From NCBI RefSeq assembly GCF_036697405.1, contig NZ_JBAHWA010000006.1:195833-259832 (forward strand): a DNA stretch of 64,000 bases, written 5' to 3'. Positions 16,901 through 26,062 of the stretch are shown here, in pieces (position 1 is the stretch's first letter; every line of letters starts with the position of its first letter). Source of the DNA: Lysobacter sp036697405. Lineage in GTDB: Bacteria; Pseudomonadota; Gammaproteobacteria; Xanthomonadales; Xanthomonadaceae. The notes beneath the pieces were generated by a model. That model did not search any database and had not been told where the DNA came from. It saw only the letters and a program-made list of their open reading frames with translations. Made by a program: the position numbers and the translations under genes.

Positions 16901-17392
16901 ATGACCCGCCTGCGTATCCGCGATGCCGAGCCCGCCGACCGCGACCTGATCGCCGACTGGATGATCGCGATGGCCTGGGAAACCGAGCACAAGCGGCTCG
17001 ACCCCGACACCGTGCACGCCGGCGTCCAGGCCGGCCTGGCCGACCCGGCCAAGGCGCGCTACTTCGTGGCCATGCGCGAAGTCGAAGTGGCCGGCCGCGA
17101 AACCATCGCGGCCGCCGCCGGCACCCTGATGTTTACCCACGAGTGGAGCGACTGGCGCAACGGCGACTGGTGGTGGATCCAGAGCGTGTACGTGGCCCCC
17201 GAACACCGCCGCCAGGGCGTCTACCAGGCCATGCACCAGCACGTCGCCGCCTTGGCGCGGGCGACGCCGGACGTGATCGGCTTGCGGCTGTACGTGGAGC
17301 GCGCCAACACCGCCGCGCAAAGCACCTACCGCGCGCTGGCCATGGACGACGCGGGTTACGCGATCTTCGAAACCGAGTTCGACCGCAGTTGA
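16901..17392 (+). CDS. GNAT family N-acetyltransferase
   Basis: A 163-residue protein with the GNAT fold: RIRDAEPADRDLI at the start, the beta-4 segment WWWIQSVYVAPEHRRQGVY containing the acetyl-CoA loop (R-R-Q-G-V-Y in place of R/Q-x-x-G-x-G/A), and a C-terminal LRLYVERANTAAQSTYRALAM. The acceptor is unknown. It is convergent with the next minus-strand gene, 19 nt away. Confidence 0.85.
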   Translation: MTRLRIRDAEPADRDLIADWMIAMAWETEHKRLDPDTVHAGVQAGLADPAKARYFVAMREVEVAGRETIAAAAGTLMFTHEWSDWRNGDWWWIQSVYVAPEHRRQGVYQAMHQHVAALARATPDVIGLRLYVERANTAAQSTYRALAMDDAGYAIFETEFDRS

Positions 17393-17411
17393 GCCCGCAT
17401 CGGCGCGCGCC

Positions 17412-18326
17412 TCACAGCTGATCGCGCGCCTGGGCCCCGTCCTCGCAATGCACGAAGGTCACCGGCACGCCGTGCGCGCCCAGCACCGCGGCGATCTGGC
17501 GCAGGCGCGCCTCGAAGTGCTGGTAGCGGCGATTGAGCTGGGCGCGGCAGTCCTCGCTGTCGCAGGGCGTCCCGGGCGCGTAGCGCGCATGCCAGGCCGG
17601 CGGCGAGAACAGGGCGATGCGGGCTTCGCCGTCGGCGTAATGGATCAGCGGCTCCGGCGGCGCGTCCAGCCATTCCTCGCCGTCGGGCTGCAGCAGCGCG
17701 GTTTCCAGGATCGGCCACAGCGGCGCCAGGCCGGCGTGCTCGTACTGCATGGCCATCATCGCGGCCAGGTCGTGCACGGTCAGGTAGCGCGCGTGTTCGA
17801 CCTGCAGGCCGAACGCCTCCTGCGCGGCCAGGGCGGTGTCGGCGCCGGCCATGCCGCGTTCGAGCAGGGTGCTTTCGAAGGCGTCGCCCACGCGCGCGGC
17901 GACGTCGGGGTCGCCTCCGAGCAGGAACGGCACCAGCCGCAGAGGGCCGCCGGCGAAGTCGGGCGAGGGCGGCAGGGTGCCGGGCAGGCGCTCCTCGTGG
18001 GCGCCGAAGGCGACGATCCGGCCTTCGAATTCGCGCCGGCCGGGCGCGCGCGCGGCCAGCTGGTCGAGCTCGTGGTGCAGCGGCCAGCCCGGGCGCAGCA
18101 CCTCGACCGGGTCGTAATGGGCGCCGACCACCACCAGTTCCAGCGCCGCGGCCTGGGGCGCGAAGCCGGCCAGATCGCGCGCGATCAGGTCCGCCAGCGG
18201 CCCGACCTGGGCCTGGGGCAGGGCGTTGCGGGCCACGGCGGCGTCGCCGCGCAGTTCCAGCGCGAGCGCCCCGAGCACGTGCAGCGGGGCGGGAGGCGCG
18301 GGGCGGTGGCTGGCGTCTGAGGTCAT
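17412..18326 (-). CDS. hypothetical protein
   Basis: A 304-residue soluble protein; I do not recognise the family. It is rich in acidic and aliphatic residues, with segments LELVVVGAHYDPVEVLRPGWP and LRLVPFLLGGDP (parts of about 20 residues). A region with Cys near the C-terminus (CDSEDCRAQLNRRYQHFEARL) could bind a metal or form a disulphide. Start 18326 is preferred over longer frames, which are Arg/Ala-rich non-coding. It is divergent from the thiolase gene, sharing 139 nt. Confidence 0.6.
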   Translation of the reverse strand: MTSDASHRPAPPAPLHVLGALALELRGDAAVARNALPQAQVGPLADLIARDLAGFAPQAAALELVVVGAHYDPVEVLRPGWPLHHELDQLAARAPGRREFEGRIVAFGAHEERLPGTLPPSPDFAGGPLRLVPFLLGGDPDVAARVGDAFESTLLERGMAGADTALAAQEAFGLQVEHARYLTVHDLAAMMAMQYEHAGLAPLWPILETALLQPDGEEWLDAPPEPLIHYADGEARIALFSPPAWHARYAPGTPCDSEDCRAQLNRRYQHFEARLRQIAAVLGAHGVPVTFVHCEDGAQARDQL

Positions 18327-18465
18327 CGTCGGGCTTGGATACGCTGGCGTTTGGTTGCGCGCGGAGGCGGCGCTACACTGCGCCATTATGCCCGCGATGA
18401 TGTTGCGGGCCGGTCTTCGCGCCGCACCCGCCTTTCCCGCTGTCCCGCCAACCCGAGGTATCCCG

Positions 18466-19743
18466 ATGCGTCCTGTCCGTCCCGTCGCCGTGCTCGGTGG
18501 CGTTCGCATTCCGTTCTGCCGCCAGAACACCGCCTACGCGGACGTCGGCAACCTCGGCATGTCGGTACGGACGCTCGGCGCCCTGGTCGAGAAGTTCGGC
18601 CTGCACGGCCAGCAGCTGGGCGAGGTCGCGATGGGCGCGGTGATCAAGCACAGCAGCGACTGGAACCTGGGCCGCGAGGCCGCGCTGTCCTCGGGGCTGT
18701 CGCCGCTGACGCCGGGCATCACCCTGCAGCGCGCCTGCGGCACCTCGCTGGATTCGATCATCACGGTCGGCAACAAGATCGCCACCGGCCAGATCGAGGT
18801 CGGCATCGGCGGCGGTTCCGACACCACCTCCGACGTGCCGATCGTGTACGGCAAGCGCCTGCGCCGCCGTCTGCTCGAGGCCGCGCGCGCCAAGACCACC
18901 AAGGACAAGCTGGCCGCGTTCAAGGGCTTCCACCTGCGCGAACTCAAGCCCGAGTTCCCGGGCGTGGCCGAGCCGCGCACCGGCAAGAGCATGGGCGACC
19001 ACTGCGAGGACATGGCCAAGGAGTGGAACATCGCGCGCGACTCGCAGGACGAGTGGGCGCTGTCCTCGCACCAGAAGCTGGCCGCCGCCTACGAGCGCGG
19101 CTTCTTCGAGGATCTGGTGGTCAGCTTCCGCGGGGTCTCGCGCGACAACAACCTGCGCGCCGACAGCAGCCTGGAAAAACTGGCGACGCTGAAGCCGGCC
19201 TTCGACAAGGTTTCCGGCCGCGGCACCCTGACCGCGGCCAACTCCACGCCGCTCACCGACGGCGCGGCGGCCTGCCTGCTGGCCTCGGAGGAATGGGCGC
19301 GCGCGCATAACCACGAAGTGCTGTGCTATCTGCGCGATTCGCAGGTGGCGGCGGTCGACTTCGTGCACGGCGAGGGCCTGCTGATGGCCCCGACCGTGGC
19401 CGTGCCGGAGATGCTCAAGCGCAACGGCCTGAGCCTGCAGGATTTCGATTTCTACGAGATCCACGAAGCTTTCGCCGCGCAGGTACTGTGCACGCTGCGC
19501 GCCTGGGAGAGCGAGGACTACTGCAAGAACCGCCTGGGCCTGGACGCGCCGCTGGGCCGCATCGATCCGGCCAAGATCAACCCCAACGGTTCTTCGCTGG
19601 CGGCCGGCCATCCCTTCGCCGCCACCGGCGCGCGCATCGTCGCCACCGCCGCCAAGGAACTCAAGCAGCGCGGCGGCGGCCGCTGCCTGGTCTCGATCTG
19701 CACCGCCGGCGGCATGGGCGTGGTGGCGATCCTCGAGCGCTGA
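18466..19743 (+). CDS. acetyl-CoA C-acyltransferase (thiolase), FadI-like
   Basis: A 425-residue thiolase. The acylated Cys is in LQRACGTSLDS (about residue 90), the second-site His in GHPFAATGAR and the third motif CTAGGMGV at the C-terminus. An internal NEAFA-like motif reads YEIHEAFAAQV. The length of about 425 fits the FadI/trifunctional-type branch. It performs the last beta-oxidation step or its reverse. ATG 18466 is preceded by CCGAGG. A hydroxyacyl-CoA dehydrogenase partner is not adjacent. Confidence 0.88.
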   Translation: MRPVRPVAVLGGVRIPFCRQNTAYADVGNLGMSVRTLGALVEKFGLHGQQLGEVAMGAVIKHSSDWNLGREAALSSGLSPLTPGITLQRACGTSLDSIITVGNKIATGQIEVGIGGGSDTTSDVPIVYGKRLRRRLLEAARAKTTKDKLAAFKGFHLRELKPEFPGVAEPRTGKSMGDHCEDMAKEWNIARDSQDEWALSSHQKLAAAYERGFFEDLVVSFRGVSRDNNLRADSSLEKLATLKPAFDKVSGRGTLTAANSTPLTDGAAACLLASEEWARAHNHEVLCYLRDSQVAAVDFVHGEGLLMAPTVAVPEMLKRNGLSLQDFDFYEIHEAFAAQVLCTLRAWESEDYCKNRLGLDAPLGRIDPAKINPNGSSLAAGHPFAATGARIVATAAKELKQRGGGRCLVSICTAGGMGVVAILER

Positions 19744-19769
19744 GGCTCGCCGATAACGCGCCTGCTTCC

Positions 19770-19934
<165 letters not shown>

Positions 19935-19982
19935 TTGGTTTGGCGCATCGTGCGCGCACGATCGGAAGATTCCCGTGCCGTC

Positions 19983-20489
19983 ATGAACCTCGAAGCGATC
20001 CAGGCCGACATCGTCACCCTGGACGTCGACGCCATCGTCAACGCCGCCAACAGCTCGCTGCTGGGCGGCGGCGGCGTCGACGGCGCGATCCACCGCGCCG
20101 CCGGTCCCGAGCTGGTGGCCGAATGCCGCCTGCTCGGCGGTTGCCGCCCGGGCGAGGCCAAGCTCACGCGCGGCCACCGCTTGCCGGCGCGCTACGTGAT
20201 CCACACCGTCGGCCCGGTCTGGCGCGGCGGCGGCCGCGGCGAGGCCGAGACCCTGGCCGCCTGCTACCGCAACGCGCTGGCGCTGGCGCAGGCGCGCGCA
20301 CTGGAATCGATCGCGTTTCCCTCGATCAGCACCGGCATCTACGGCTATCCGATCGAGGCTGCGGCGCGGATCGCGGTCGCCGCCGTGGCCGAGTCGCTGG
20401 CCGCGCAGGCGCGCCCGCCGCGCGCGATCTTCTGCTGCTATTCGGCCGGCGACCTGGCGGTGTATCGCGATTTGCTCGCGCGGCGCTAG
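19983..20489 (+). CDS. macro domain protein, probable O-acetyl-ADP-ribose deacetylase
   Basis: A 168-residue single macro domain (YmdB-like). ADP-ribose-binding motifs are QADIVTLDVDAIVNAANSSL (about residues 4-23) with GGGGVDGAIH, then YVIHTVGPVW and SISTGIYGYP. The family removes ADP-ribose esters or hydrolyses O-acetyl-ADP-ribose. ATG 19983 is used; upstream translation through the homopolymer block is meaningless. It may be co-transcribed with the next gene, but 131 nt separate them. Confidence 0.88.
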   Translation: MNLEAIQADIVTLDVDAIVNAANSSLLGGGGVDGAIHRAAGPELVAECRLLGGCRPGEAKLTRGHRLPARYVIHTVGPVWRGGGRGEAETLAACYRNALALAQARALESIAFPSISTGIYGYPIEAAARIAVAAVAESLAAQARPPRAIFCCYSAGDLAVYRDLLARR

Positions 20490-20620
20490 GCAAGCGCGGG
20501 CGCGGCCTCGTATCCTCGCCACGGGCGCGCCGCGCCGCCATGGGGATGGCGCGCGCAGGCGGGGCGCCCAACGGCGCGGGCCCGCGGGGCGGCGCCGATA
20601 TCGTCGCAACAGGGGAACCG

Positions 20621-21181
20621 ATGACCGCGTTCAATCCGTATCAGGCGCCGAAAGCGCCGCTGTATGTCGCGCCGACCCGGGTCGAGCTGGACGGCGATTG
20701 CTGGCGGGAAGGTTCGGTGCTGGTGGTGCGCGCGGAGTGCAAGCTGCCGCCGCGCTGCATCAAGTGCAATGCGCCGGCGATCGAGCCGATCAAGCACCGT
20801 CGCTACTACTGGCATTCGCCGGCCTGGTACCTGCTGATCCTGTTGAACATCCTGATCTACGCGCTGGTCGCGGCGATGGTGCGCAAGCACACGCGCGTGA
20901 GCGCCGGCCTGTGCGCGCGCCATCGGCGCCGGCGCCGGATCGGCCTGGGCATCGCCCTGGCCAGCGTGCCGGTGGGCGTGTCCCTGATGTTCATGGGCGT
21001 GGACATGGAGCGCGGCTGGGTGATCCTGGCCGGCGCGCTGAGCTTGCTGGCTCTGCTGATCGGCGGCATGAGCGTGTCGCGGATCCTGACGGCCAGCCAC
21101 ATCGGCCCGGTCTATACCCGCTTCAAAGGCTGCGGCCGGGATTTCCTGGCCAGCCTGCCGACCTACGTCGGCGGCCGCTGA
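20621..21181 (+). CDS. hypothetical membrane protein with Cys motif
   Basis: A 186-residue protein. The N-terminus NPYQAPKAPL is a motif common in small membrane proteins of this order (NPYxxP/Pro-rich). A CIKCNAP Cys-x2-Cys motif follows at about residue 47. Then come two membrane regions (YLLILLNILIYALVAAM and IGLGIALASVPVGVSLMFMG, followed by VILAGALSLLALLIGGM). The function is unknown. ATG 20621 follows AGGGGA. Confidence 0.7.
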   Translation: MTAFNPYQAPKAPLYVAPTRVELDGDCWREGSVLVVRAECKLPPRCIKCNAPAIEPIKHRRYYWHSPAWYLLILLNILIYALVAAMVRKHTRVSAGLCARHRRRRRIGLGIALASVPVGVSLMFMGVDMERGWVILAGALSLLALLIGGMSVSRILTASHIGPVYTRFKGCGRDFLASLPTYVGGR

Positions 21182-21245
21182 CTCGGGCGCGCTGCGGGCC
21201 CGGCCGCGCGCGCCGATCGCGGCGCGCGACCAGGGTGCAACCCAC

Positions 21246-22499
21246 TCAGCCGCGCAGGCGCGGCATGCCGTGCTCGTCGCGTTCCTCGACCACGGCCTCG
21301 TCGAAAATCTTCTGCCGCAGGTCGCGGCCCGGCAATTCGCTGGCGGCCTCGCCGCGCGCGGCGCGCAGGGCGTTGGCGTAGCTCAGGCTCGCGCGGGCAT
21401 CGTCGCCGGCGGCGGCGAAACCGTGGCCCAGTTCTTCCCAGGCCTCGCTGTTGGCGCCCTGGGCCAGGGCGCGGTGCAGATAGGCCTCGGCCTGCGGCCA
21501 CTGGCCTTGGGCACGGGCCAGGCGCGCCAGGGTCACCAGCAGCGCTGGGCTGGCCGGGTGCGCGGGCAGCCAGCGCTCGGCGTTGCCGCGGCGCGCGTCG
21601 AGGCGGCCGATCGGCAGGCGGCCGTAGAGGGCGGCCAGGGATTCGTCCCAACGCGTGTCCAGCGCCTGTTCCAGGCTCTTGGCCGCGGCTTCTTCCCAGC
21701 GCAGCGCGGCGGCGCGTTCGGCGTAGGCGGCGACCGCGGCGGGTTCGCTCTTGAGCGGCTTGGGCAACGCCTCCCAGCGGTCGGCCAGGACGTTGGCGTC
21801 GGCGGCTTCGCGCAGCGAGGCTTCGGCCCATTGCGCTTCCAACCGGGCCAGGCGCTCGGCCGGCACGGCATGCTGTTGGCGCAGCGGGCCGAGCAGCCCG
21901 TAGGCCTCGCCGGCGCGGCCCAGCGCGGCCAGCGCGCGTGCGCGCAGCAGCAGCCCGCGCGGCGGCAGCGGCTGCGCGGCGGGTGCGTCGAGTGCGGCCA
22001 GGGCCTCGTCGGCGCGATCCTCGGCCAGGGCCAGTTCGGCCGCGGCCAGCGCGCGTGCGGTCGGTTGGCCGCTGTTGCCCAGACTGTCCAGATGCTGCGC
22101 GCTGGCGGCGGCATCGCCGCGAGCGGCCGCGGCCTGGGCGGCGCCGACGTGGGCGATCGCGGCGACGTCGTCGCTGCGCGCGGCCAGGGCCAGCGACTTC
22201 TCGGCGCGCGACCAATGGCCCTGATGCAGGGCGTCGAGGCCGTCGATCAGGCGCGCGCGCGCCTGCTTCTTGCGGTGCCGGCGCACCGCCGCGAACGGCA
22301 GCGACAGCACCTTCCAGGCCAGCCACAGGCCGATCAGGCTCGCGCCCGCGATCAGGATCGCCTTGGGTACGTTGGTGGTGTAGTCGTTGCCGCCGTAGCG
22401 CACCAGCACATAGCCCGGGTCCTGCACCAGCAGCTGCGCGACCAGGGCGCCGGCCAGGGCCAGCACGATCCAGAACAGCAGGTTGCGGAATAGATTCAC
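21246..22499 (-). CDS. hemY: heme biosynthesis protein HemY (HemY_N/TPR)
   Basis: A 417-residue inner-membrane protein. It starts with two membrane helices (NLLFWIVLALAGALVAQLLV; ILIAGASLIGLWLAWKVL) separated by the characteristic DPGYVLVRYGGNDYTT segment of the HemY N-terminal domain, followed by TPR-like Ala-rich helical repeats to the C-terminus. It is linked to late protoheme synthesis; no catalytic activity is established for the family. It is the third gene of hemD-hemX-hemY, with a 9-nt gap after hemX. Confidence 0.9.
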   Translation of the reverse strand: MNLFRNLLFWIVLALAGALVAQLLVQDPGYVLVRYGGNDYTTNVPKAILIAGASLIGLWLAWKVLSLPFAAVRRHRKKQARARLIDGLDALHQGHWSRAEKSLALAARSDDVAAIAHVGAAQAAAARGDAAASAQHLDSLGNSGQPTARALAAAELALAEDRADEALAALDAPAAQPLPPRGLLLRARALAALGRAGEAYGLLGPLRQQHAVPAERLARLEAQWAEASLREAADANVLADRWEALPKPLKSEPAAVAAYAERAAALRWEEAAAKSLEQALDTRWDESLAALYGRLPIGRLDARRGNAERWLPAHPASPALLVTLARLARAQGQWPQAEAYLHRALAQGANSEAWEELGHGFAAAGDDARASLSYANALRAARGEAASELPGRDLRQKIFDEAVVEERDEHGMPRLRG

Positions 22500-22508
22500 C
22501 CGATCTCC

Positions 22509-23534
22509 TCAGCGCGTGGTGCGCAACTGGCGCAGTTGCTGCAGTGTGCTGCCCAGCGTGGGAACCGTCAGTGAAAGCGGCAGTGCGGCCAGCGATTTGA
22601 GGGTGTCGCGCTGGCGCGTGCGCGCGGCCGAGGCCGGCGCCAGGCGCTGCAGCCAGCCGTCGGCGCGGGTCAGCGCGTTGCGGTAGCCGGCGTCGTCGCG
22701 GCGTTCGGCGGCGGCGCGCGCCAGCGAAATCTCCAACTGCAGGCCGGCCAGCGCGATCGCGCGATCGGCCGGGCGCAGCGCGACCGCGCCGTCGCTGGGC
22801 TGGACGTCGATGATGTTGCCGAACGCGCGCTGCCACCACGGCGCGCGCGGCGCGGCGTCCTGGGCGTCGCGCACCGGCGCCAGGCTCAGGCCGCGCGAGA
22901 ACGCGTCCAGCTGCGCCATCGCGCTTACGCGCGGATCGATGCCCAGCGCGTCCAGGGCGGCGCGTTCCTGCATCAGGGTCTGGCGCAGGCTGAGGTAGGC
23001 CGGGTCGTCTACGCCGTCGAGCACGCCGCCGGCCAGCGCATAGGCGCGGCGCGCGCCGGCCAGGTCGCCGGCGATCTGCAGGCGCTGCTGGCCCAGGCTC
23101 AGCAACAGCTCGGTCTCGTCCAGGCGCATGGCCTGGGCGCCGTGGCGGTCCGGGTCGGCGAGTTTGGACACGCTGTCTTCGATCAGGCTCGCGCGCGTGC
23201 CGATGCCGTGCAGTTCGTCGCGCAGCACGCGGTTGGTCGCGTCGGCCTGTTGCAGGCGGCGGTTCTGCGAGCGCTGATCGTTGCGCAGGGCGTTGATGCG
23301 CTCGTCCAGCGCGTCCAGACGCAGGTCGGCGTCGGCGACCGCGGCGCGGTCGCGCGCTTCGGCCATCTGCCAATGCTTCCAGCCATACCAGCCGCCGCCG
23401 GCGAGCAGGGCCAGCAGCAACAACCAGAGCCAGGCGGAGGAGGAACGGCGAGGGGCGGGAGCGGGCGAGGACACGTCGGGGGCGGGCCGGGTAGTGGGGG
23501 AGGCCGGGGCGGAGGATTCGGGGGAGGCGCTCAT
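22509..23534 (-). CDS. hemX: HemX family protein (uroporphyrinogen-III C-methyltransferase-like in name only)
   Basis: A 341-residue protein. It has a Pro/Ser-rich cytoplasmic N-terminus, one membrane helix (AWLWLLLLALLAGGGWYGW), a coiled-coil stretch (ADLRLDALDERINALRND, then QSQNRRLQQAD region) and a helical C-terminal domain with WWQRAFGNIIDV. The methyltransferase domain of true SUMT enzymes is absent, so the common annotation as C-methyltransferase is misleading. It sits between hemD (37-nt gap) and hemY (9-nt gap), the standard arrangement. Confidence 0.88.
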   Translation of the reverse strand: MSASPESSAPASPTTRPAPDVSSPAPAPRRSSSAWLWLLLLALLAGGGWYGWKHWQMAEARDRAAVADADLRLDALDERINALRNDQRSQNRRLQQADATNRVLRDELHGIGTRASLIEDSVSKLADPDRHGAQAMRLDETELLLSLGQQRLQIAGDLAGARRAYALAGGVLDGVDDPAYLSLRQTLMQERAALDALGIDPRVSAMAQLDAFSRGLSLAPVRDAQDAAPRAPWWQRAFGNIIDVQPSDGAVALRPADRAIALAGLQLEISLARAAAERRDDAGYRNALTRADGWLQRLAPASAARTRQRDTLKSLAALPLSLTVPTLGSTLQQLRQLRTTR

Positions 23535-23571
23535 GACACCGCCATGCTACCGGAACGCCCGTCGTCGCAAG

Positions 23572-24351
23572 TCACTTCCCGGGCCGAAGCAGCCGTTCCG
23601 GCGCGGCCGCCAGCAATTCGTGCGGGCGCGGCCCGGGCGCGAGCCGGACCTGGGCGAAGCCGAGTTCGCGCGCCAGTGCGGCCAGGCGTTCGCTGGCGGC
23701 CAGCACGGTGGCGCCGCGCAGGGCGCGCGCGGCGTCGTCGGGCAGCGCATTGAGGATGCGCTGCAGGGCGTCGCCGCTGGACAAAGCCAGCAGCGCCGGC
23801 GCGTCCAGCGCGCGCAGTTGCGCGATCGCGCGCGGCGCTGGCGCGATCGGTTCGCGCTCGTAGACATCCGCGCGCAGCACCCGCGCGCCGCGCGCCTGCA
23901 GGGCCGGGGTCAGCGCGCCGCGGCCGCCGGGCGCGGTGACCAGGCCGACGCTGCGGCCAGCCAGTTCGACCTCGTCGAGCAGGGCGATCAGGCCTTCGCT
24001 GTCCATGCGTTCGGGCGAGCGCACCTGCGCCACGCCGGCGCGGCGCAAGGCCGCCGCGCTGCCGGCGCCGACCGTGAAGCACAGGCGTCGCGCGTCGTCG
24101 CGCAGCGGGCGCAATGCCTGCGCCGCGCGCACCGCGGCGGGGCTGGTGAACACCGCATACGGCGCGGCCAGGGCGGCATCCAAGGCGGCGCGCGCGGCCT
24201 CGTCGTCGCGCGGGCGCAAACGCCACGGCGACAGCGCGATCAATGCGCCACCGTATCTTTTCGCAGCTTGGCGTAAGCCCGAATGCGCAGCGCTGGGACG
24301 CAACGAGATCACGTACCATCGCGGCGGTTGTGGCGGTGTGTGCGGACGCAT
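23572..24351 (-). CDS. hemD: uroporphyrinogen-III synthase
   Basis: A protein of about 259 residues with the two-domain HemD fold. Recognisable elements are YVISLRPSAAHSGLRQAA at the N-terminus, AVFTSPAAVRAAQAL, VGLVTAPGGRGALTPALQA and ALLALSSGDALQRI near the C-terminus (TSxxAV / SG motifs). It cyclises hydroxymethylbilane to uroporphyrinogen III in heme synthesis. The start is chosen at ATG 24351; a longer frame to 24417 would overlap the divergent thioesterase start. It is the first gene of the hemDXY operon. Confidence 0.87.
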   Translation of the reverse strand: MRPHTPPQPPRWYVISLRPSAAHSGLRQAAKRYGGALIALSPWRLRPRDDEAARAALDAALAAPYAVFTSPAAVRAAQALRPLRDDARRLCFTVGAGSAAALRRAGVAQVRSPERMDSEGLIALLDEVELAGRSVGLVTAPGGRGALTPALQARGARVLRADVYEREPIAPAPRAIAQLRALDAPALLALSSGDALQRILNALPDDAARALRGATVLAASERLAALARELGFAQVRLAPGPRPHELLAAAPERLLRPGK

Positions 24352-24415
24352 GCCGGCAGCTTGGCACAGCCGCGCAAGGCGCGGCATCCACTCCCCCTCC
24401 CCCTGCGCGACCCCC

Positions 24416-24874
24416 ATGAGCCTCGAAGAAGCCCTGCAACGCCTGCGTCACCACTATCAATCGATGCCGCCGGTGGCGGCGATGCAGCTCAACGTCGCCG
24501 ACTACGACGGCCGGCGCCTGCGCCTGCACGCGCCGCTGGCGCAGCACGTGAACGACAAGGGCTGCGCCTTCGGCGGCAGCCTGGCCTCGATGATGACCCT
24601 GGCCTCGTGGGGACTGGTCTCGCTGCGCCTGGAACAGGCCGGCATCGATGCCGACGTTTATGTGGCCGACAGCCAGATCCGTTACCTCGCGCCGCTGTTC
24701 GCCGACATCGACGTCGACGCCGAGCTGGCCGCCGACGCCAACTGGGACAGCTTCCTGAGCACGCTGCGCGAGCGCGGACGCGCCCGCACCGGTCTGGTGG
24801 CGCGGGTACGCCTGCCCGAGGGCGGGGTCGCGACCGACTTCACCGCCCGCTACGTCGCCATCGCCCGCGGCTGA
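24416..24874 (+). CDS. YiiD C-terminal-type (hotdog) thioesterase
   Basis: A 152-residue hotdog-fold protein of the YiiD_C group: MSLEEALQRLRHHYQSMPP, ARG-like HVNDKGCAFGGSLASMMTL (the family's N-D-K-G-x-A-F-G-G-S signature) and VADSQIRYLAPL. The family is a putative acyl-CoA/ACP thioesterase; the substrate is unknown. It is divergent from hemD, sharing 64 nt. No strong ribosome-binding site is visible before ATG 24416. Confidence 0.8.
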   Translation: MSLEEALQRLRHHYQSMPPVAAMQLNVADYDGRRLRLHAPLAQHVNDKGCAFGGSLASMMTLASWGLVSLRLEQAGIDADVYVADSQIRYLAPLFADIDVDAELAADANWDSFLSTLRERGRARTGLVARVRLPEGGVATDFTARYVAIARG

Positions 24875-24946
24875 CGGCCGACACCGACAGCGGCCGCGGA
24901 ACCGGCTAGCATGTCGGCCGACGCGGTCCCTTGCCGGAGACACCCG

Positions 24947-25363
24947 ATGCGCCTGTTCAAAGTCCTGCTGCTGCTGTGCCTGTGCGCGGTCGCCGGCGGC
25001 GCCCTGGCCAGCAAGAAGACCAACGAGCTCGATAAAAACCAGTACGCCTGGTCCGGCGCGGTGCGCTGGGGCGAATTCGAACAGGCCCAGAACCTGATCG
25101 ATCCCATCTACCGCAAGGCCCACCCGGTCACCGCGCTGGAGCTGGAGCGCTACAAGCAGGTCCAGGTGTCGTCCTACCGCGACGTCGGCTCCAGCCTGGA
25201 CAAGGAGCGCGGCCTGGCCGTGCGCGACATCGAGATCGGCGTGATCAACCGCCACACCCAGGCCGAACGCACCGTGCGCTACCGCGAGGAATGGCGCTGG
25301 GACCCGATCGCCAAGACCTGGTGGCTGACCTCGGGCCTGCCGGACCTCTGGGACGGCATGTAA
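24947..25363 (+). CDS. secreted hypothetical protein
   Basis: A 138-residue protein with a signal peptide (LFKVLLLLCLCAVAGGALA) and a basic/aromatic-rich mature domain (KNQYAWSGAVRWGEFEQA; REEWRWDPIAKTWWLTSGLP) that suggests a small cystatin- or NTF2-like fold. The family is not recognised. ATG 24947 follows GGAGAC. A strong intrinsic terminator follows the stop directly, so the transcript ends here. Confidence 0.7.
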   Translation: MRLFKVLLLLCLCAVAGGALASKKTNELDKNQYAWSGAVRWGEFEQAQNLIDPIYRKAHPVTALELERYKQVQVSSYRDVGSSLDKERGLAVRDIEIGVINRHTQAERTVRYREEWRWDPIAKTWWLTSGLPDLWDGM

Positions 25364-25368
25364 ACCCG

Positions 25369-25407
25369 GCCTCGGGCCCGTCGCGACGGGCCCGGCGAGG
25401 CTTTTTT
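25369..25407 (+). terminator. intrinsic terminator
   Basis: A GC-rich stem GCCTCGGGCCCGTC paired, with a small bulge, to GACGGGCCC..GAGGC, then six T (25402-25407). It lies 6 nt after the stop codon of the secreted protein gene. Confidence 0.85.
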
Positions 25408-25465
25408 GCGCCGCCCGCCGCCGTGGGCGACAATCGCGCCCCCATCCGTCCGTCCCCGTGATCCT

Positions 25466-25903
25466 GTGACCCTAGAAGAACTGCTTGCCTTCGGCAGCCG
25501 CCACATGTTCCTGTCGATGGGTCTGGTCGGCCTGACCGTTGCACTGGTCTACACCGAGGGCGCGCGCCTGTTTCGCGGCTACAAGGCCCTGCGCCCGGCC
25601 GAGCTGACCGGTCTGATCAATCGCGAGAACGCGCTGGTGGTCGACCTGTCGGCGACCGCCGATTTCGAGAAGGGCCACATCGCCGGCAGCCGTTCGGTCT
25701 CGCCCGGCCAGTTCGATCCCGAGAACAAGCTGCTGGCCAGCGCCAAGTCGCTGCCGGTGGTCATGGTCTGCCGCAACGGCCAGGCCTCGGCCGACGCCGC
25801 CAAGCGCCTGAAGAAGGCCGGTTTCGAGCAGGTCTACTGGCTCGACGGCGGCGTGCAGGCCTGGCAGCAGGCCGACCTGCCGCTGGTCAAGGGCCGCGCC
25901 TGA
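25466..25903 (+). CDS. membrane-anchored rhodanese-like domain protein
   Basis: A 145-residue protein with one N-terminal membrane helix (MFLSMGLVGLTVALVY) and a rhodanese domain with active-site Cys in VMVCRNGQASAD and the closing YWLDGGVQAWQQADLPL. It is the type that commonly sits upstream of secB (YibN-like) and is thought to handle sulphane sulphur at the membrane. A GTG start at 25466 is used, since no ATG gives a sensible N-terminus. The secB start is 160 nt downstream. Confidence 0.82.
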   Translation: MTLEELLAFGSRHMFLSMGLVGLTVALVYTEGARLFRGYKALRPAELTGLINRENALVVDLSATADFEKGHIAGSRSVSPGQFDPENKLLASAKSLPVVMVCRNGQASADAAKRLKKAGFEQVYWLDGGVQAWQQADLPLVKGRA

Positions 25904-26062
25904 TCCAGGCCGGCCGGGCCGCCGTGCGCGGCGGCCCCTTGCGCGCGGCGCGCGGCGCCCCCACGCCTGAACGCGGGGCGCCGAATCCACGCATGCCATA
26001 ATCGGCCTCTTTCCGCGGTTTCGACCGCATCGTCAAACACCAAACACCGCTGGAGTCATCCG

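Noticed and set aside
19983..20489. Longer macro-domain protein starting at 19323
   Set aside because: It would translate the thiolase in another frame and the homopolymer block; the macro domain begins at 19983.
21163..23373. 736-codon minus-strand frame over hemX and hemY
   Set aside because: Pro/Arg/Ala-rich shadow; hemX and hemY have correct domains in other frames.
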